Shown: piece by piece, positions 27,093 through 37,693 of the stretch
Position numbering within the stretch: position 1 is the first letter of the stretch
Layout of the letters: each line of letters begins with the position of its first letter
Assembly: GCF_022919575.1 (NCBI RefSeq)
Contig: NZ_CP095071.1
Coordinates: 992,001-1,056,000 of the forward strand
Origin: Gracilibacillus salinarum
Lineage (GTDB): Bacteria > Bacillota > Bacilli > Bacillales > Amphibacillaceae
DNA: 64,000 nt
Direction: 5' to 3'
Translations under genes and position numbers: made by a program
Notes under the pieces: model-generated
What the model was told of the DNA's origin: nothing
Database searches by the model: none
The model's input: the letters and a program-made list of their open reading frames with translations, nothing else

Positions 27093-27121
27093 GACCATCA
27101 TTTATGCGCACGGCATAATTT

Positions 27122-28387
27122 TTAGTCCATATTTTTGATTAGTTCGTTAGCGAACTCGGAAGCTTTTACTTCTGTTGCGCCATCCATTAAACGAGCAAAG
27201 TCGTAAGTTACAACTTTAGAACCAATTGTTCGATCCATTGATTTTAGGATTAATTCTCCTGCTTCTCTCCAGCCAAGGTGTTCAAGCATAAGTACACCTG
27301 AAAGGATGACAGAAGATGGGTTTACTTTATCAAGACCAGCGTATTTTGGAGCTGTACCGTGAGTTGCTTCAAAGATCGCATGACCTGATTCATAGTTAAT
27401 GTTCGCACCTGGTGCAATACCGATACCTCCAACTTGTGCAGCTAGTGCATCTGATACATAGTCACCATTTAGGTTCATCGTAGCTACTACATCAAATTCT
27501 TTCGGACGTGTAAGAATTTGTTGTAAGAAAATGTCTGCAATCGCATCTTTTACAATAATGCGGCCAGCAGCTTCTGCATCTGCTTGTGCTTTATCTGCAG
27601 CATCGCGACCTTTTTCTTCCACGATTTGGTCATATTCAGCCCAAGTGAATACTTTATCGCCATATTCTCTTTCTGCTAATTCATAACCCCAGTTCTTGAA
27701 AGAACCTTCAGTAAATTTCATAATGTTACCTTTGTGTACTAATGTAACACTTTTGCGACCTTCATTAATCGCATATTCAATTGCAGCGCGAACTAAACGT
27801 TCTGTTCCTTCTTTAGAAACTGGTTTTACACCTAGACCAGATGTTTCTGGGAAACGGATATTTTTTACTCCCATTTCATTTTGAAGGAAGTCAATTACTT
27901 TCTTCACTTCATCTGATCCTTCTTGCCATTCGATACCTGCATAGATATCTTCAGTGTTCTCACGGAAGATAACCATATCAGTATCTTCTGGACGTTTAAC
28001 AGGAGAAGGCACACCTTCAAACCAGCGTACAGGACGTAAACATGTGAAAAGATCAAGTTTTTGACGTAATGCTACGTTTAAAGAACGGATACCGCCACCG
28101 ATTGGAGTAGTAAGAGGTCCTTTAATCGCAATTTTATATTCTCGAATAACATCTAATGTTTCTTCCGGAAGCCATTCACCAGTTTGATTATAGGCTTTTT
28201 CCCCAGCAAGTACCTCTTTCCATTCGATACCTTTTTCGCCGTTATATGCTTTCTCAACTGCAGCTTCTAGTACACGGCTGGCAGCTGCCCAGATATCAGC
28301 ACCTGTTCCATCACCTTCAATGAAAGGGATAATTGGTTTGTTAGGTGTTTGTACGACACCGTTTTCTACTGTAATTTTTTCACCCAT
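27122..28387 (-). CDS. icd: Isocitrate dehydrogenase, NADP-dependent
   Basis: A TCA-cycle enzyme converting isocitrate to 2-oxoglutarate. 421 residues, with the substrate-binding [20 protein letters not shown] segment (phosphorylatable Ser region), the [14 protein letters not shown] motif, and the NADP-type nucleotide site [24 protein letters not shown] follows AGGAGG. It is 56 bp downstream of citZ, in the same operon; the mdh gene that normally follows is absent and a strong terminator comes instead. Confidence 0.96.
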   Translation of the reverse strand: MGEKITVENGVVQTPNKPIIPFIEGDGTGADIWAAASRVLEAAVEKAYNGEKGIEWKEVLAGEKAYNQTGEWLPEETLDVIREYKIAIKGPLTTPIGGGIRSLNVALRQKLDLFTCLRPVRWFEGVPSPVKRPEDTDMVIFRENTEDIYAGIEWQEGSDEVKKVIDFLQNEMGVKNIRFPETSGLGVKPVSKEGTERLVRAAIEYAINEGRKSVTLVHKGNIMKFTEGSFKNWGYELAEREYGDKVFTWAEYDQIVEEKGRDAADKAQADAEAAGRIIVKDAIADIFLQQILTRPKEFDVVATMNLNGDYVSDALAAQVGGIGIAPGANINYESGHAIFEATHGTAPKYAGLDKVNPSSVILSGVLMLEHLGWREAGELILKSMDRTIGSKVVTYDFARLMDGATEVKASEFANELIKNMD

Positions 28388-28443
28388 AATTGTAACTCCT
28401 CCTAGTTTCCATAATATTTATATCATTTTCATAATGAAAATGG

Positions 28444-29559
28444 TTAACGTTCGTTTATATCTGCATACACTTGCTTGGTTGGACCTACATACTCTGCACG
28501 AGGACGAATCAGGCGGTTGTTTTCATATTGTTCTAGAATATGAGCAATCCATCCAGAGAATCGACTCATCGCAAAGATAGGTGTGTACAGATCATGTTTG
28601 ATCCCTAAACTATGGTACACGGAAGCAGAATAGAAATCAACATTTGCTGGCAACCCTTTTTCTGATTTGATGAATTCTTCAATTTTTTCAGACATTTCGT
28701 ACCATTTTTCCATGCCATGTTTCTTTGTCAGCTCTTTAGACATTTTCTTTAAGTGTTTGGCACGTGGATCACCCGTTTTGTATACTCGGTGTCCCATCCC
28801 CATGATTTTTTCTTTGTTTGCCATCTTCTCTTTCACATAAGGAATCGCATTTTCTACCTCACCAATTTCAAGCAACATCGACATAACGCGTTCATTCGCA
28901 CCACCATGCAACGGTCCTTTCAAAGCGCTGATCGCTGCAGTAATACCTGAATACATATCTGACAAAGTAGCCACACATACACGCGATGTAAATGTAGAGG
29001 CATTTAATTCATGATCAGCATGCAATACTAATGCCTTGTTGATCGCTTCCACCTCTAAATCACTTGGCTCTTCACCATTCAACATGAAAAGGAAATTCGC
29101 TGCATAGCTTAGTCCTTGTTTCGGCTGGATTAATTCTTTTCCATCACGAATTCGTGAAAATGCTGTCACAACTGCTGCTACTTTTGCCTGCAATCGAACC
29201 GCTTTACGCTTATTTGCTTCATCTGTCATCTCATCCGCTTCCGGATCATACAATCCTAATAATGAGACTGCTGTCCGAAGTGCTGCCATCGGGTGAACAT
29301 TATGTATATCGTATGACTTAAAATGTTCTACTAAACCATCTGGTAATGTCATGTTTTCGAATAGAGCTTTTTCCAGCTCTGCTAATTCTTGTTTATTTGG
29401 CAGGCGTTTATTCCATAATAAAAAGACAACCTCTTCGAAGCTGGCATTCTCTGCCAAATCATCAATCGTATAGCCAGCATAAGTCAGCTGGTCATCAATG
29501 ATAGAACTAACCTTTGACTCTGTTGCAACTACCCCTTCAAGTCCTTTCGTTGTTGACAT
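28444..29559 (-). CDS. citZ: Citrate synthase (CitZ type)
   Basis: Condenses acetyl-CoA and oxaloacetate. The 371-residue type II enzyme has the catalytic histidines in HADHELNAST and GPLHGGAN and the Asp-containing signature GMGHRVYKTGDPRAKHL. ATG follows AAGGAGAGGG. It is first in citZ-icd. The promoter has a candidate CcpA operator beside the -35 element, so repression by good carbon sources is likely. Confidence 0.95.
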   Translation of the reverse strand: MSTTKGLEGVVATESKVSSIIDDQLTYAGYTIDDLAENASFEEVVFLLWNKRLPNKQELAELEKALFENMTLPDGLVEHFKSYDIHNVHPMAALRTAVSLLGLYDPEADEMTDEANKRKAVRLQAKVAAVVTAFSRIRDGKELIQPKQGLSYAANFLFMLNGEEPSDLEVEAINKALVLHADHELNASTFTSRVCVATLSDMYSGITAAISALKGPLHGGANERVMSMLLEIGEVENAIPYVKEKMANKEKIMGMGHRVYKTGDPRAKHLKKMSKELTKKHGMEKWYEMSEKIEEFIKSEKGLPANVDFYSASVYHSLGIKHDLYTPIFAMSRFSGWIAHILEQYENNRLIRPRAEYVGPTKQVYADINER

Positions 29560-29647
29560 AACATCCCTCTCCTTTTCTAATCCTTATTCCTTTTCCTATC
29601 GTCCAAAGCGCGATAAAAAAATGTTGCTTTTGAACATCCCCATGCCT

Positions 29648-29690
29648 ATTATAAACAAACAAAAAAAGATAGTAAATGAAAACGATTAAA
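29648..29690 (-). promoter_or_regulatory. citZ promoter with adjacent candidate cre site
   Basis: On the minus strand TTTACT (29671-29676) and TATAAT (29648-29653) have a 17-bp spacer. Plus-strand TGAAAACGATTAAA at 29677-29690 fits the CcpA cre consensus with one mismatch and abuts the -35 box. Confidence 0.6.
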
Positions 29691-29744
29691 ATTTATCATA
29701 TATTCTGTTTTTTTTGCATAGCTTGTATTACCTTTATTACTTAG

Positions 29745-29883
29745 TCACGGCGCTAACCGTCCGTAGTACCCCCCACTCCCATATTCGAGAGATAAACAAG
29801 GAGCTAAGTGGGTGATAAACGCATCCTGATAAGTTTTGCTGGCAATCAGCAGGGATCAAAACCCATACTGATTGCAGTCTCAC
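29745..29883 (-). repeat. Type-B repeat, copy 2 (inverted)
   Basis: The reverse complement of this stretch aligns along its length with 26255-26399, sharing the hairpin and both ends. It runs into the 3' end of ytwI and supplies that gene's TGA stop codon. Confidence 0.75.
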
Positions 29884-30350
29884 TTTATAAAAGGTAATGA
29901 TTCAAGCATTTTTATAATCATGTAGGCAATGCCGGCACCGATTAGAGGACCTACCGCGACTCCTTGAAATGCGACAACAGCAATGATCGTCCCTAACACC
30001 AAAGCAGTCGTCACTTCAGGATCGTTGGCCAGGAGTGTCAGACCGTTTTTTGCCACTACTGCAACAAACATACCTGCAATTAAGGCAACCCAGGCGTGAT
30101 AGGATTTTACACTTTGTAATAAATCTTTAAAACCTATTTCACCTGTCGCAACTGGAATTAAAACCGCTACGGTAATGACGATAACTCCCCATCCGATTCC
30201 CTTGTCTTGTATGTATGGGAAAAATTTATCGTCAAGCTTTAATAATTTCATCCCGAACAAGATGTACACGGCTACCATAATTGCCTGATTCTTCGCAACA
30301 TAACCAAGCAGAAATAATACCAATAAAAAAATTGTTGAACTATTGAACAT
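29880..30350 (-). CDS. ytwI: DUF441 membrane protein YtwI
   Basis: 156 residues, almost wholly hydrophobic with four or five helices and glycine-rich turns (LGTIIAVVAFQGVAVGPLIGAGIAY). The family is widespread in Bacilli; function is unknown. ATG 30350 lies eight bases after GGAGG; the open frame's GTG five codons earlier is not spaced for initiation. It lies beyond citZ in the same direction as in B. subtilis. The last codon and stop are formed by the type-B repeat. Confidence 0.85.
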   Translation of the reverse strand: MFNSSTIFLLVLFLLGYVAKNQAIMVAVYILFGMKLLKLDDKFFPYIQDKGIGWGVIVITVAVLIPVATGEIGFKDLLQSVKSYHAWVALIAGMFVAVVAKNGLTLLANDPEVTTALVLGTIIAVVAFQGVAVGPLIGAGIAYMIIKMLESLPFIK

Positions 30351-30443
30351 ATGATGTGCCTCCACTGCTTTTAACCAGAGTATATTTTATCACAAAGTTG
30401 ATGGAATTTAAAAAAATAACCTTTGCTTAAAGGAGCTTTGTTC

Positions 30444-31568
30444 ATGATAACCAAGGATATAGCTGTTAGATTGTTATATTTGCTCATTTCACTCTTTTTT
30501 ATAGTATTTTCCGTTTATTTAATTATAAATTATGTATTTCCGTTTTTTTTAGGATGTCTGTTTGCCTTGATCCTGTATCCGCTCGTTAAAGCCTTGCGGA
30601 ACAGATTGAACATCCCACATGTAATCAGTTGTCTATTGGCCATTATATTTGCTATTTGTTTACTGTTGTTTGTCTTTGTTTTTATTGGAATGGAATTATT
30701 GCAGGGGGTTATGTATTTAGCAAAATGGATTCCACAAAATATTCAGTTTTTGATCGATGCGTTTGTTTATCAGTTTAACCTTTGGATACAGCCACATGTT
30801 GAGAGACTGCATCAGTTTATCCATAGCCTTCCCAATCAACAGCATACTATTATTGAGGATAAAGTGAATGAAATAAGTCAGAATACTGCTGATCAACTGA
30901 CAGCATTTCTCGAAATGCTGTTAAATTGGACAGGTAACCAATTAGCAAGTCTGCCCGGATCATTAACGATCTTGATCTTCTCGTTTCTTTGTACATTTTT
31001 CATCTGTAAAGACTGGATGCGATTTAGTCATTTTCTTGCTGATACGATTCCACAAAGTCTTGTTGATTTATCCATTACGATCTCTCAGCATGTAAAAGAA
31101 AAAGTTATGAAATATGTAAAAGCACAGTTAATCCTGATTGCTATGACATTTGTTATCATCCTCCTGGGCTTATTGATTTTCCGTGTTCAACACGCATTAA
31201 CGATAGCCTTTATCCTGGCTATCGTTGATTTGCTGCCTGTAATTGGTACAGGACTTATATTTGTCCCTTGGAGTCTGTATTTATTCATGACTGGACAAAC
31301 AGTGCTTGCCATCTGTCTGTTCAGCCTCTATCTCATCGTCTTATTACAGAGACAGCTTGCAGAACCCAAGCTGGTGGCTAATGCATTAGGCGTACACCCT
31401 ATCCTCACTATACTGGCCATTTATTTAGGGTTTCAGCTTTTTGGTGTTAAAGGTATCTGGATTGGACCAGCTATTCTGTTTATCGGGAAAGCTTGCAGTG
31501 AAGCTAAATTATTCTCTCTGATCTGGAATTATATAAAATACAATCATCTTAGCGTCGATAAACCGTAA
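30444..31568 (+). CDS. ytvI: AI-2E family transporter-like membrane protein YtvI
   Basis: 374 residues with about eight transmembrane helices in the AI-2E/UPF0118 pattern: paired N-terminal helices, a periplasmic-type amphipathic middle (QFLIDAFVYQFNLWIQPHVERLHQF) and the C-terminal block AIVDLLPVIGTGLIFVPWSLYLF. The family includes Na+/H+ antiporters and exporters; the substrate here is unknown. In B. subtilis it is a sporulation-associated gene. ATG 30444 follows AAAGGAG. Its 3' end overlaps fxsA, which converges on it, by 20 bp. Confidence 0.88.
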   Translation: MITKDIAVRLLYLLISLFFIVFSVYLIINYVFPFFLGCLFALILYPLVKALRNRLNIPHVISCLLAIIFAICLLLFVFVFIGMELLQGVMYLAKWIPQNIQFLIDAFVYQFNLWIQPHVERLHQFIHSLPNQQHTIIEDKVNEISQNTADQLTAFLEMLLNWTGNQLASLPGSLTILIFSFLCTFFICKDWMRFSHFLADTIPQSLVDLSITISQHVKEKVMKYVKAQLILIAMTFVIILLGLLIFRVQHALTIAFILAIVDLLPVIGTGLIFVPWSLYLFMTGQTVLAICLFSLYLIVLLQRQLAEPKLVANALGVHPILTILAIYLGFQLFGVKGIWIGPAILFIGKACSEAKLFSLIWNYIKYNHLSVDKP

Positions 31569-31941
31569 ATTTCCCGCTTTCGATCCACTTGCGGACAAGT
31601 TGCTGCAACATTCGTTTAAACGGCTTTCTCGTCACCGGAACTAATAATAAGAAGCCAATCGCATCTGTAATAAAACCAGGTGTAAGCAGGACAACACCAC
31701 CGATTAAAATACAGATACCGTCAAAAATGGTTTCCTGCGGCGGGTAGCCCATTCGCATTGATTCTTGAGCTTTTCGAATCGTTTCCATCCCTTGCTGTTT
31801 CGCCAACCATGCCCCTAACACACCTGTAAAAATAATGAAAAGGATTAACCACCAAGGACCGATATAACCACCAGCCCAAACAAAAATCCCAATTTCTAAA
31901 GCGGGTACAACTAATATAAATAGGAGTAACCATCGAAACAT
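31549..31941 (-). CDS. fxsA: FxsA family membrane protein
   Basis: 130 residues with an N-terminal helix pair (LLLFILVVPALEIGIFVWAGGYIG and WWLILFIIFTGVLGAWLA), the family glycine motif, and a third hydrophobic segment GGVVLLTPGFITDAIGFLLLVP. In E. coli FxsA suppresses phage exclusion by the F plasmid; the role in Bacilli is unknown. ATG 31941 follows AAAGGA by eight bases. It overlaps ytvI tail to tail. Confidence 0.9.
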   Translation of the reverse strand: MFRWLLLFILVVPALEIGIFVWAGGYIGPWWLILFIIFTGVLGAWLAKQQGMETIRKAQESMRMGYPPQETIFDGICILIGGVVLLTPGFITDAIGFLLLVPVTRKPFKRMLQQLVRKWIESGKFTVYRR

Positions 31942-32000
31942 CTGCATCATCCTTTATTGCATAATTGTTCAGTGAGCATTATTATCCTACCTTATATGTG

Positions 32001-32033
32001 AAAAAAAGAGAAGAAGACAAGCTTCTTCTCTTT
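32001..32033 (-). terminator. Terminator of pfkA-pyk
   Basis: A 12-bp perfect stem (32005-32016 with 32022-32033) with a 5-base loop, followed by T residues on the minus strand. Confidence 0.9.
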
Positions 32034-32039
32034 CCCTAC

Positions 32040-33800
32040 TTACAGGACACTAGCATGTCCAGCATAAATGTCACCTTTGTGTGCATCAATTGTAATATCC
32101 TGACCATCATTAATAACATCTAATGCATTTTCAACACCGACGATAACAGGAATGCCAAGACTTAACCCTACTACTGCTGCGTGGGAAGTAAGACCACCTT
32201 CTTGCGTGATAATTCCTCCAGCTTTTTCAATAGAAGGCATCATATCTTTATCTGTACCATACGTGACAATTATATCGTCTTGTTGTACTTTCAAGCTTGC
32301 CTCATCAGCATCTTTACAAGTTACAGCACGTCCGTAAACACTGCCTTTACCAACGCCCTGACCTTTCGCCAATACATCACCAATAATATGGACCTTCATT
32401 AAATTAGTTGTACCACTTTCTCCAACCGGTACACCAGCTGTAATAATGACACGATCACCACGGTTAAAGTGATTAGTCTTTAAACCTTGTTCAATGGCTT
32501 CTTCAAGCACGTCATCTGTTGTATGAAGCAGTGTACCCACAATGGATTCCACACCCCAAACAAGTGCCAATCGTCGACTGATTTGCTCATCAAATGTAAC
32601 AGCAATGATTGGTGCTTCTGGACGATATTTAGAAATCATTCGTGCAGTAAAACCACTTACAGTTGGTGTCAAGATGGCATCAACACTTAGGTTCATTGCA
32701 GAGTGATTGACCGATTGGCTGATCGCATCGGTAATTGTCATATCTGATGACTTCGTGCGTAAATCTAGCATTGCTTTATGATCGATCGCAGTTTCAGCTT
32801 TCTTCGCAATATTGCTCATTGTCTGAACAGCTTCCACTGGATAATCACCTGCTGCCGTTTCACCGGATAACATAATAGCATCTGTACCATCAAGAATTGC
32901 ATTGGCAACGTCTGATGCTTCCGCACGTGTCGGTCTTGGATTGCGTTGCATGGAATCCAACATTTGCGTTGCTGTAATAACTGGTTTTCCAGCATTATTA
33001 CATTTAAAAATCATTTCTTTTTGTACAAGAGGTACATCTTCTGGTGGGATTTCAACACCTAAGTCACCACGAGCAACCATTAATCCGTCGCTTACTTGCA
33101 GAATTGCGTCTAAATTATCGACACCTTCCTGGTTCTCAATTTTAGGAACAATCTGGATCTGTGTCGCATTATGCTCTTCTAACAATCCTCTGATTTCCAA
33201 TACGTCTGATGCACGACGAACAAACGATGCTGCAATAAAATCAACACCTTGCTCAATACCAAATTTAATGTCTGCTGCATCCTTATCCGTAATTCCTGGT
33301 AGATTCACACTTACATTCGGTACGTTTACACCTTTTTTGTTCTTCAACAAACCAGAGTTTAAGGCAACGGTTTTCAGTTCGTTTGATTCTTTTAAAACCT
33401 CTGTTACTTCTAACGCTATTAGCCCATCATCCAATAATATTTTTGAACCAACATGAACATCATTAATTAATTGAGGGTATGTGACAGAAATACGTTCCTC
33501 GTCCCCTTCAATTTCGTCCATTGATACGTAAACAGTGTTCCCCTTCACAATGTCTGCCTGACCTGTTTTCAATACACCTGTACGAATTTCCGGCCCTTTC
33601 GTATCCAATAGAATTGCAACTGTTTTGCCTAATTTTTTTGCCGCTTGTCGAATATTTTTGATTCTTGCCCCATGCTCATCAAAATCCCCATGCGAGAAGT
33701 TCAGCCTAGCTACATTCATACCTGCTTTAATTAGTTCTTCCAATTTTTCTGGTGCTTCTGATGCCGGACCGATCGTACAAACGATTTTTGTTCTTCTCAT
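32040..33800 (-). CDS. pyk: Pyruvate kinase with C-terminal phosphohistidine-like domain
   Basis: The final glycolytic step, PEP plus ADP to pyruvate plus ATP. 586 residues, about 110 longer than the minimal enzyme. The catalytic core shows [17 protein letters not shown], and [13 protein letters not shown] with [12 protein letters not shown]; the extra C-terminal domain contains the TSHAAVVG histidine segment related to PEP-synthase phosphohistidine domains, usual in Bacillus. ATG follows GGGAGG. It is 56 bp from pfkA and in the same transcription unit. Confidence 0.96.
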   Translation of the reverse strand: MRRTKIVCTIGPASEAPEKLEELIKAGMNVARLNFSHGDFDEHGARIKNIRQAAKKLGKTVAILLDTKGPEIRTGVLKTGQADIVKGNTVYVSMDEIEGDEERISVTYPQLINDVHVGSKILLDDGLIALEVTEVLKESNELKTVALNSGLLKNKKGVNVPNVSVNLPGITDKDAADIKFGIEQGVDFIAASFVRRASDVLEIRGLLEEHNATQIQIVPKIENQEGVDNLDAILQVSDGLMVARGDLGVEIPPEDVPLVQKEMIFKCNNAGKPVITATQMLDSMQRNPRPTRAEASDVANAILDGTDAIMLSGETAAGDYPVEAVQTMSNIAKKAETAIDHKAMLDLRTKSSDMTITDAISQSVNHSAMNLSVDAILTPTVSGFTARMISKYRPEAPIIAVTFDEQISRRLALVWGVESIVGTLLHTTDDVLEEAIEQGLKTNHFNRGDRVIITAGVPVGESGTTNLMKVHIIGDVLAKGQGVGKGSVYGRAVTCKDADEASLKVQQDDIIVTYGTDKDMMPSIEKAGGIITQEGGLTSHAAVVGLSLGIPVIVGVENALDVINDGQDITIDAHKGDIYAGHASVL

Positions 33801-33856
33801 TTTGCTTCCTCCCTATGTGTACTGTTCCCTGTTTCAAAAATTAGTTAGATAGTTGT

Positions 33857-34885
<1,029 letters not shown>

Positions 34886-34904
34886 CTAGGAATATCCACA
34901 TAAG

Positions 34905-35007
34905 ATTATACATGAATTCGTTCAAATTCACATCCCTAAACAATATAATTTTAGCGTATTTCGACACGCAATTAAAGTATTTCCTTTGAATTTGAACAAA
35001 TTCAAAA
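34905..35007 (-). promoter_or_regulatory. pfkA upstream region with two palindromes
   Basis: Plus-strand TTTGAATTTG-AA-CAAATTCAAA at 34986-35007 is a perfect 22-bp palindrome. A related TGAATT-N6-AATTCA lies at 34913-34930. A TATAAT hexamer is at 34905-34910 on the minus strand, without a convincing -35 box. Apart from these and the accA terminator the 34826-35161 gap shows nothing else. Confidence 0.5.
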
Positions 35008-35125
35008 TGAATACACCAGATTATGGAATGGTTTTTACAGAAAAGTGAAATGATGGCTGCCTCAAAGGCCATTCAGTAACAAGAATGAGATTATATTAGC
35101 CACACCCTTCTTACTTACAGAAAAT

Positions 35126-35162
35126 AACAACCCCCTCTTCTGACGAATGAGGGGATTGCTGT
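35126..35162 (-). terminator. Terminator of accD-accA
   Basis: CCCCTC/GAGGGG stem with flanking CAAT/GTTG pairing, followed by TTATTTT on the minus strand next to the accA stop. Confidence 0.7.
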
Positions 35163-36127
35163 TATACTTCTAGTAAAGATCGGACTTTTCCGATTTTATT
35201 ATATTTTTCCCAGCGCTTATCTAGTAAAGTTGTTTCATTTTCTGCTTCTAATTCCTGAAGAGAGTCATCAATGACTTTGCTGATGGATAATGCTTGTGTT
35301 ACAACATCACGGTGTGCACCACCTAATGGTTCTTTAATAACATCATCTACTACTCCTAATTCTTTCAAATCTTTCGCAGTAATCTTCATTGTTTTCGCAG
35401 CTCGTTCAGCTTGTCCGGAATCTTTCCATAACAATGCAGCAGCTCCTTCGGGTGAGATTACCGAATACGTCGAATTCTCAAGCATATGAATGCGATCAGC
35501 AACACCTATGCCTAATGCACCACCGCTTCCCCCTTCTCCGATAACAACAGAGATAACAGGAACAGTCAGTCCGGCCATTTCCATCAGGTTTCGAGCGATT
35601 GCTTCACTCTGACCACGCTCTTCTGCTGCTTTACCTGGATAGGCGCCTTTGGTATCGATAAACGTAATGATTGGCCGATTAAATTTCTCCGCTTGCTTCA
35701 TATGGCGTAACGCTTTACGATAGCCTTCCGGGTGAGGCATACCAAAATTGTGCTTTAAATTTTCTTTGGTGGTTTTACCACGCTGATGTCCAATTACAGT
35801 AACCGGTTTGTCTTTGAATTTGGCAATACCGGCAATCAATGCTTCGTCATCCCCATAAAAACGGTCGCCATGAAATTCGATAAAATTAGTAAATAATTGC
35901 TCAATATAATCTAATGACGTTGGACGTTCAGAATGGCGGGCGATCTGAACACGATCCCACGGCTTTAACTTTCCATAAATATCATTTTCTAATCGTGCCA
36001 ATCGTTTTTCCATTTTGGCAATCTCATCTGACAGGTCAATATCACTGTCTTTAGTCATAGCTTTTAGTTCTTCAATTTTCTCTCGCAATTCCACTACAGG
36101 TTTCTCAAACTCTAGCACTTGCTTCAT
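35162..36127 (-). CDS. accA: Acetyl-CoA carboxylase carboxyltransferase subunit alpha
   Basis: With AccD it transfers the carboxyl group from biotin to acetyl-CoA, making malonyl-CoA for fatty acid synthesis. 321 residues; the N-terminal coiled segment, the GDRAYGDD-like [15 protein letters not shown] and the glycine-rich [12 protein letters not shown] site are visible. ATG follows GGAGGCGGAG inside the end of accD; the two reading frames overlap by 23 bp, so translation is coupled. Confidence 0.97.
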   Translation of the reverse strand: MKQVLEFEKPVVELREKIEELKAMTKDSDIDLSDEIAKMEKRLARLENDIYGKLKPWDRVQIARHSERPTSLDYIEQLFTNFIEFHGDRFYGDDEALIAGIAKFKDKPVTVIGHQRGKTTKENLKHNFGMPHPEGYRKALRHMKQAEKFNRPIITFIDTKGAYPGKAAEERGQSEAIARNLMEMAGLTVPVISVVIGEGGSGGALGIGVADRIHMLENSTYSVISPEGAAALLWKDSGQAERAAKTMKITAKDLKELGVVDDVIKEPLGGAHRDVVTQALSISKVIDDSLQELEAENETTLLDKRWEKYNKIGKVRSLLEV

Positions 36128-36983
36128 CTGCTCCGCCTCCTATAGTATGGATCTCCAGGATCGTTCCTAATGTATCTCGCATCTCTTGTCGAGGTATTAC
36201 CTTATCGATCTGACCATGCTTTAATTGAAATTCTGCCGTTTGAAAGTCTTTCGGTAATTTCTCCCGAATTGTCTGTTCAATGATACGTCTACCGGCAAAA
36301 CCAATCAGAGCTCCTGGTTCTGCAAAATTATAGTCACCAATAGATGCGAAGCTAGCAGATACTCCTCCGGTTGTAGGATTGGTCATTACAGAAATAAACA
36401 AGCCTTGTTCTCGATGCAATCGTTCAATAGCGATCGATGTCTTCGCCATTTGCATTAAGCTTAGAATACCTTCCTGCATGCGAGCACCGCCTGATGCGGT
36501 GAAAATAATAATAGGCATGCGTTCTTTACGAGCACCTTCAATCGCTCGAGCAATTTTTTCGCCAACTACTGACCCCATGCTTCCCATTCGGAAACGTGCA
36601 TCCATCACTGCTATAGCTGTCCGGCTGTCATGGATTTTCCCTTCACCCGTAACAACAGCCTCATTTAAGCCCGTCTTCTCACGGTCCTTGGCAATTTTCT
36701 CCTCATACTCAGGGAATTGAAGCGGATTATCAGACAAAAGATCCTGATCCCACTCTTTAAACGTCCCTTCATCAAACAGACTATTAATACGGTCATAAGC
36801 CGATATAAGATGATGATGTCCACATTCCGGACAAACATTTAGGTTTTTGTGTAAATCTTTTTGATAAAAGATTTTTTTACAGCTATCACATTTTTGCATT
36901 AAACCTTGTGGTATATCCTTTTTTGCATTTTCTCCTGGAATAGGAGTGTATTTTTTCTTTTTTCCAAATAAATCTTTCAACAA
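36105..36983 (-). CDS. accD: Acetyl-CoA carboxylase carboxyltransferase subunit beta
   Basis: 292 residues. An N-terminal zinc ribbon ([27 protein letters not shown]) precedes the crotonase-like core with [12 protein letters not shown] and [14 protein letters not shown]. The start is TTG 36983, eight bases after AAGGAGG; it gives the canonical MLKDLF start, and the longer open frame is not supported. It lies downstream of a GntR regulator. Confidence 0.96.
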   Translation of the reverse strand: MLKDLFGKKKKYTPIPGENAKKDIPQGLMQKCDSCKKIFYQKDLHKNLNVCPECGHHHLISAYDRINSLFDEGTFKEWDQDLLSDNPLQFPEYEEKIAKDREKTGLNEAVVTGEGKIHDSRTAIAVMDARFRMGSMGSVVGEKIARAIEGARKERMPIIIFTASGGARMQEGILSLMQMAKTSIAIERLHREQGLFISVMTNPTTGGVSASFASIGDYNFAEPGALIGFAGRRIIEQTIREKLPKDFQTAEFQLKHGQIDKVIPRQEMRDTLGTILEIHTIGGGADEASARV

Positions 36984-37041
36984 TGAAGATTCCTCCTTCT
37001 CCATTCCACTATCAATATATTCATTTCATAATTTTGTTATT

Positions 37042-37605
37042 CTACCTGTTATCCTGTATATGTTTCATAATACTTTTATAATATGGACCCAACTGAACAC
37101 CTGATTTGTTGTCCAATGAAAAATCTTCCATCAATCTCCATATCTTTAACAAAAGCTGATTACCATATGCCTCAAAAAAGACAGAAAAAAAACGATGATG
37201 CTTCTCTTCATCTGTTAACGCCTGATCATTAATAATTTCAGTTAATTGTTCAATCTGCTGATCTGTTGCCGTCATCGATGAAATAACATGATCTTCTAAA
37301 ACTTGCTTCGCTTCCGCCAATTCCGATTGGGTCTTTGAATCCTGCAGTACGAAAGAAGCTAACAATCCAACCGCCTGATAGGTCTGATAATTCCGGAGAT
37401 AGGTTCCTTCTCCTTGCCTCGTATCAATGATGCCTAACAATTCGATAGCACGTAATGCTTCGCGAACGGACGACCTTGCTGCATTTAGCTGAACAGAGAG
37501 CTGTCGTTCAGAAGGTAATTTATCTCCTGGCAGATAACCATCTTCCTTAATAAGACGTTGAATTTCAGTTAAAACTTGCTGGTACACCTTTGTTCGTTCT
37601 GACAT
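37042..37605 (-). CDS. GntR/FadR-type transcriptional regulator
   Basis: 187 residues. The N-terminal winged helix is clear (LPGDKLPSERQLSVQLNAARSSVREALRAIELLGIIDTRQGEGTYL). The C-terminal part is helical, like a shortened FCD ligand-binding domain. Its place between dnaE and accDA is conserved in several Bacilli and suggests control of the downstream carboxylase genes or of another acyl-CoA related process; the ligand is unknown. ATG follows GGGGGAAAGG. Confidence 0.85.
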   Translation of the reverse strand: MSERTKVYQQVLTEIQRLIKEDGYLPGDKLPSERQLSVQLNAARSSVREALRAIELLGIIDTRQGEGTYLRNYQTYQAVGLLASFVLQDSKTQSELAEAKQVLEDHVISSMTATDQQIEQLTEIINDQALTDEEKHHRFFSVFFEAYGNQLLLKIWRLMEDFSLDNKSGVQLGPYYKSIMKHIQDNR

Positions 37606-37693
37606 TCCTTTCCCCCTGTAGCCGTCTTTACTGGTCAGACCAATTAACTATTACATTATATCAGAACCAAATATGATGTAAAGAGGCACCCTT

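Noticed and set aside
32902..33456. 184-codon plus-strand frame inside pyk
   Set aside because: It is antisense to a fully conserved pyruvate kinase and has no start signal; its amino acid content is that of a shadow frame.
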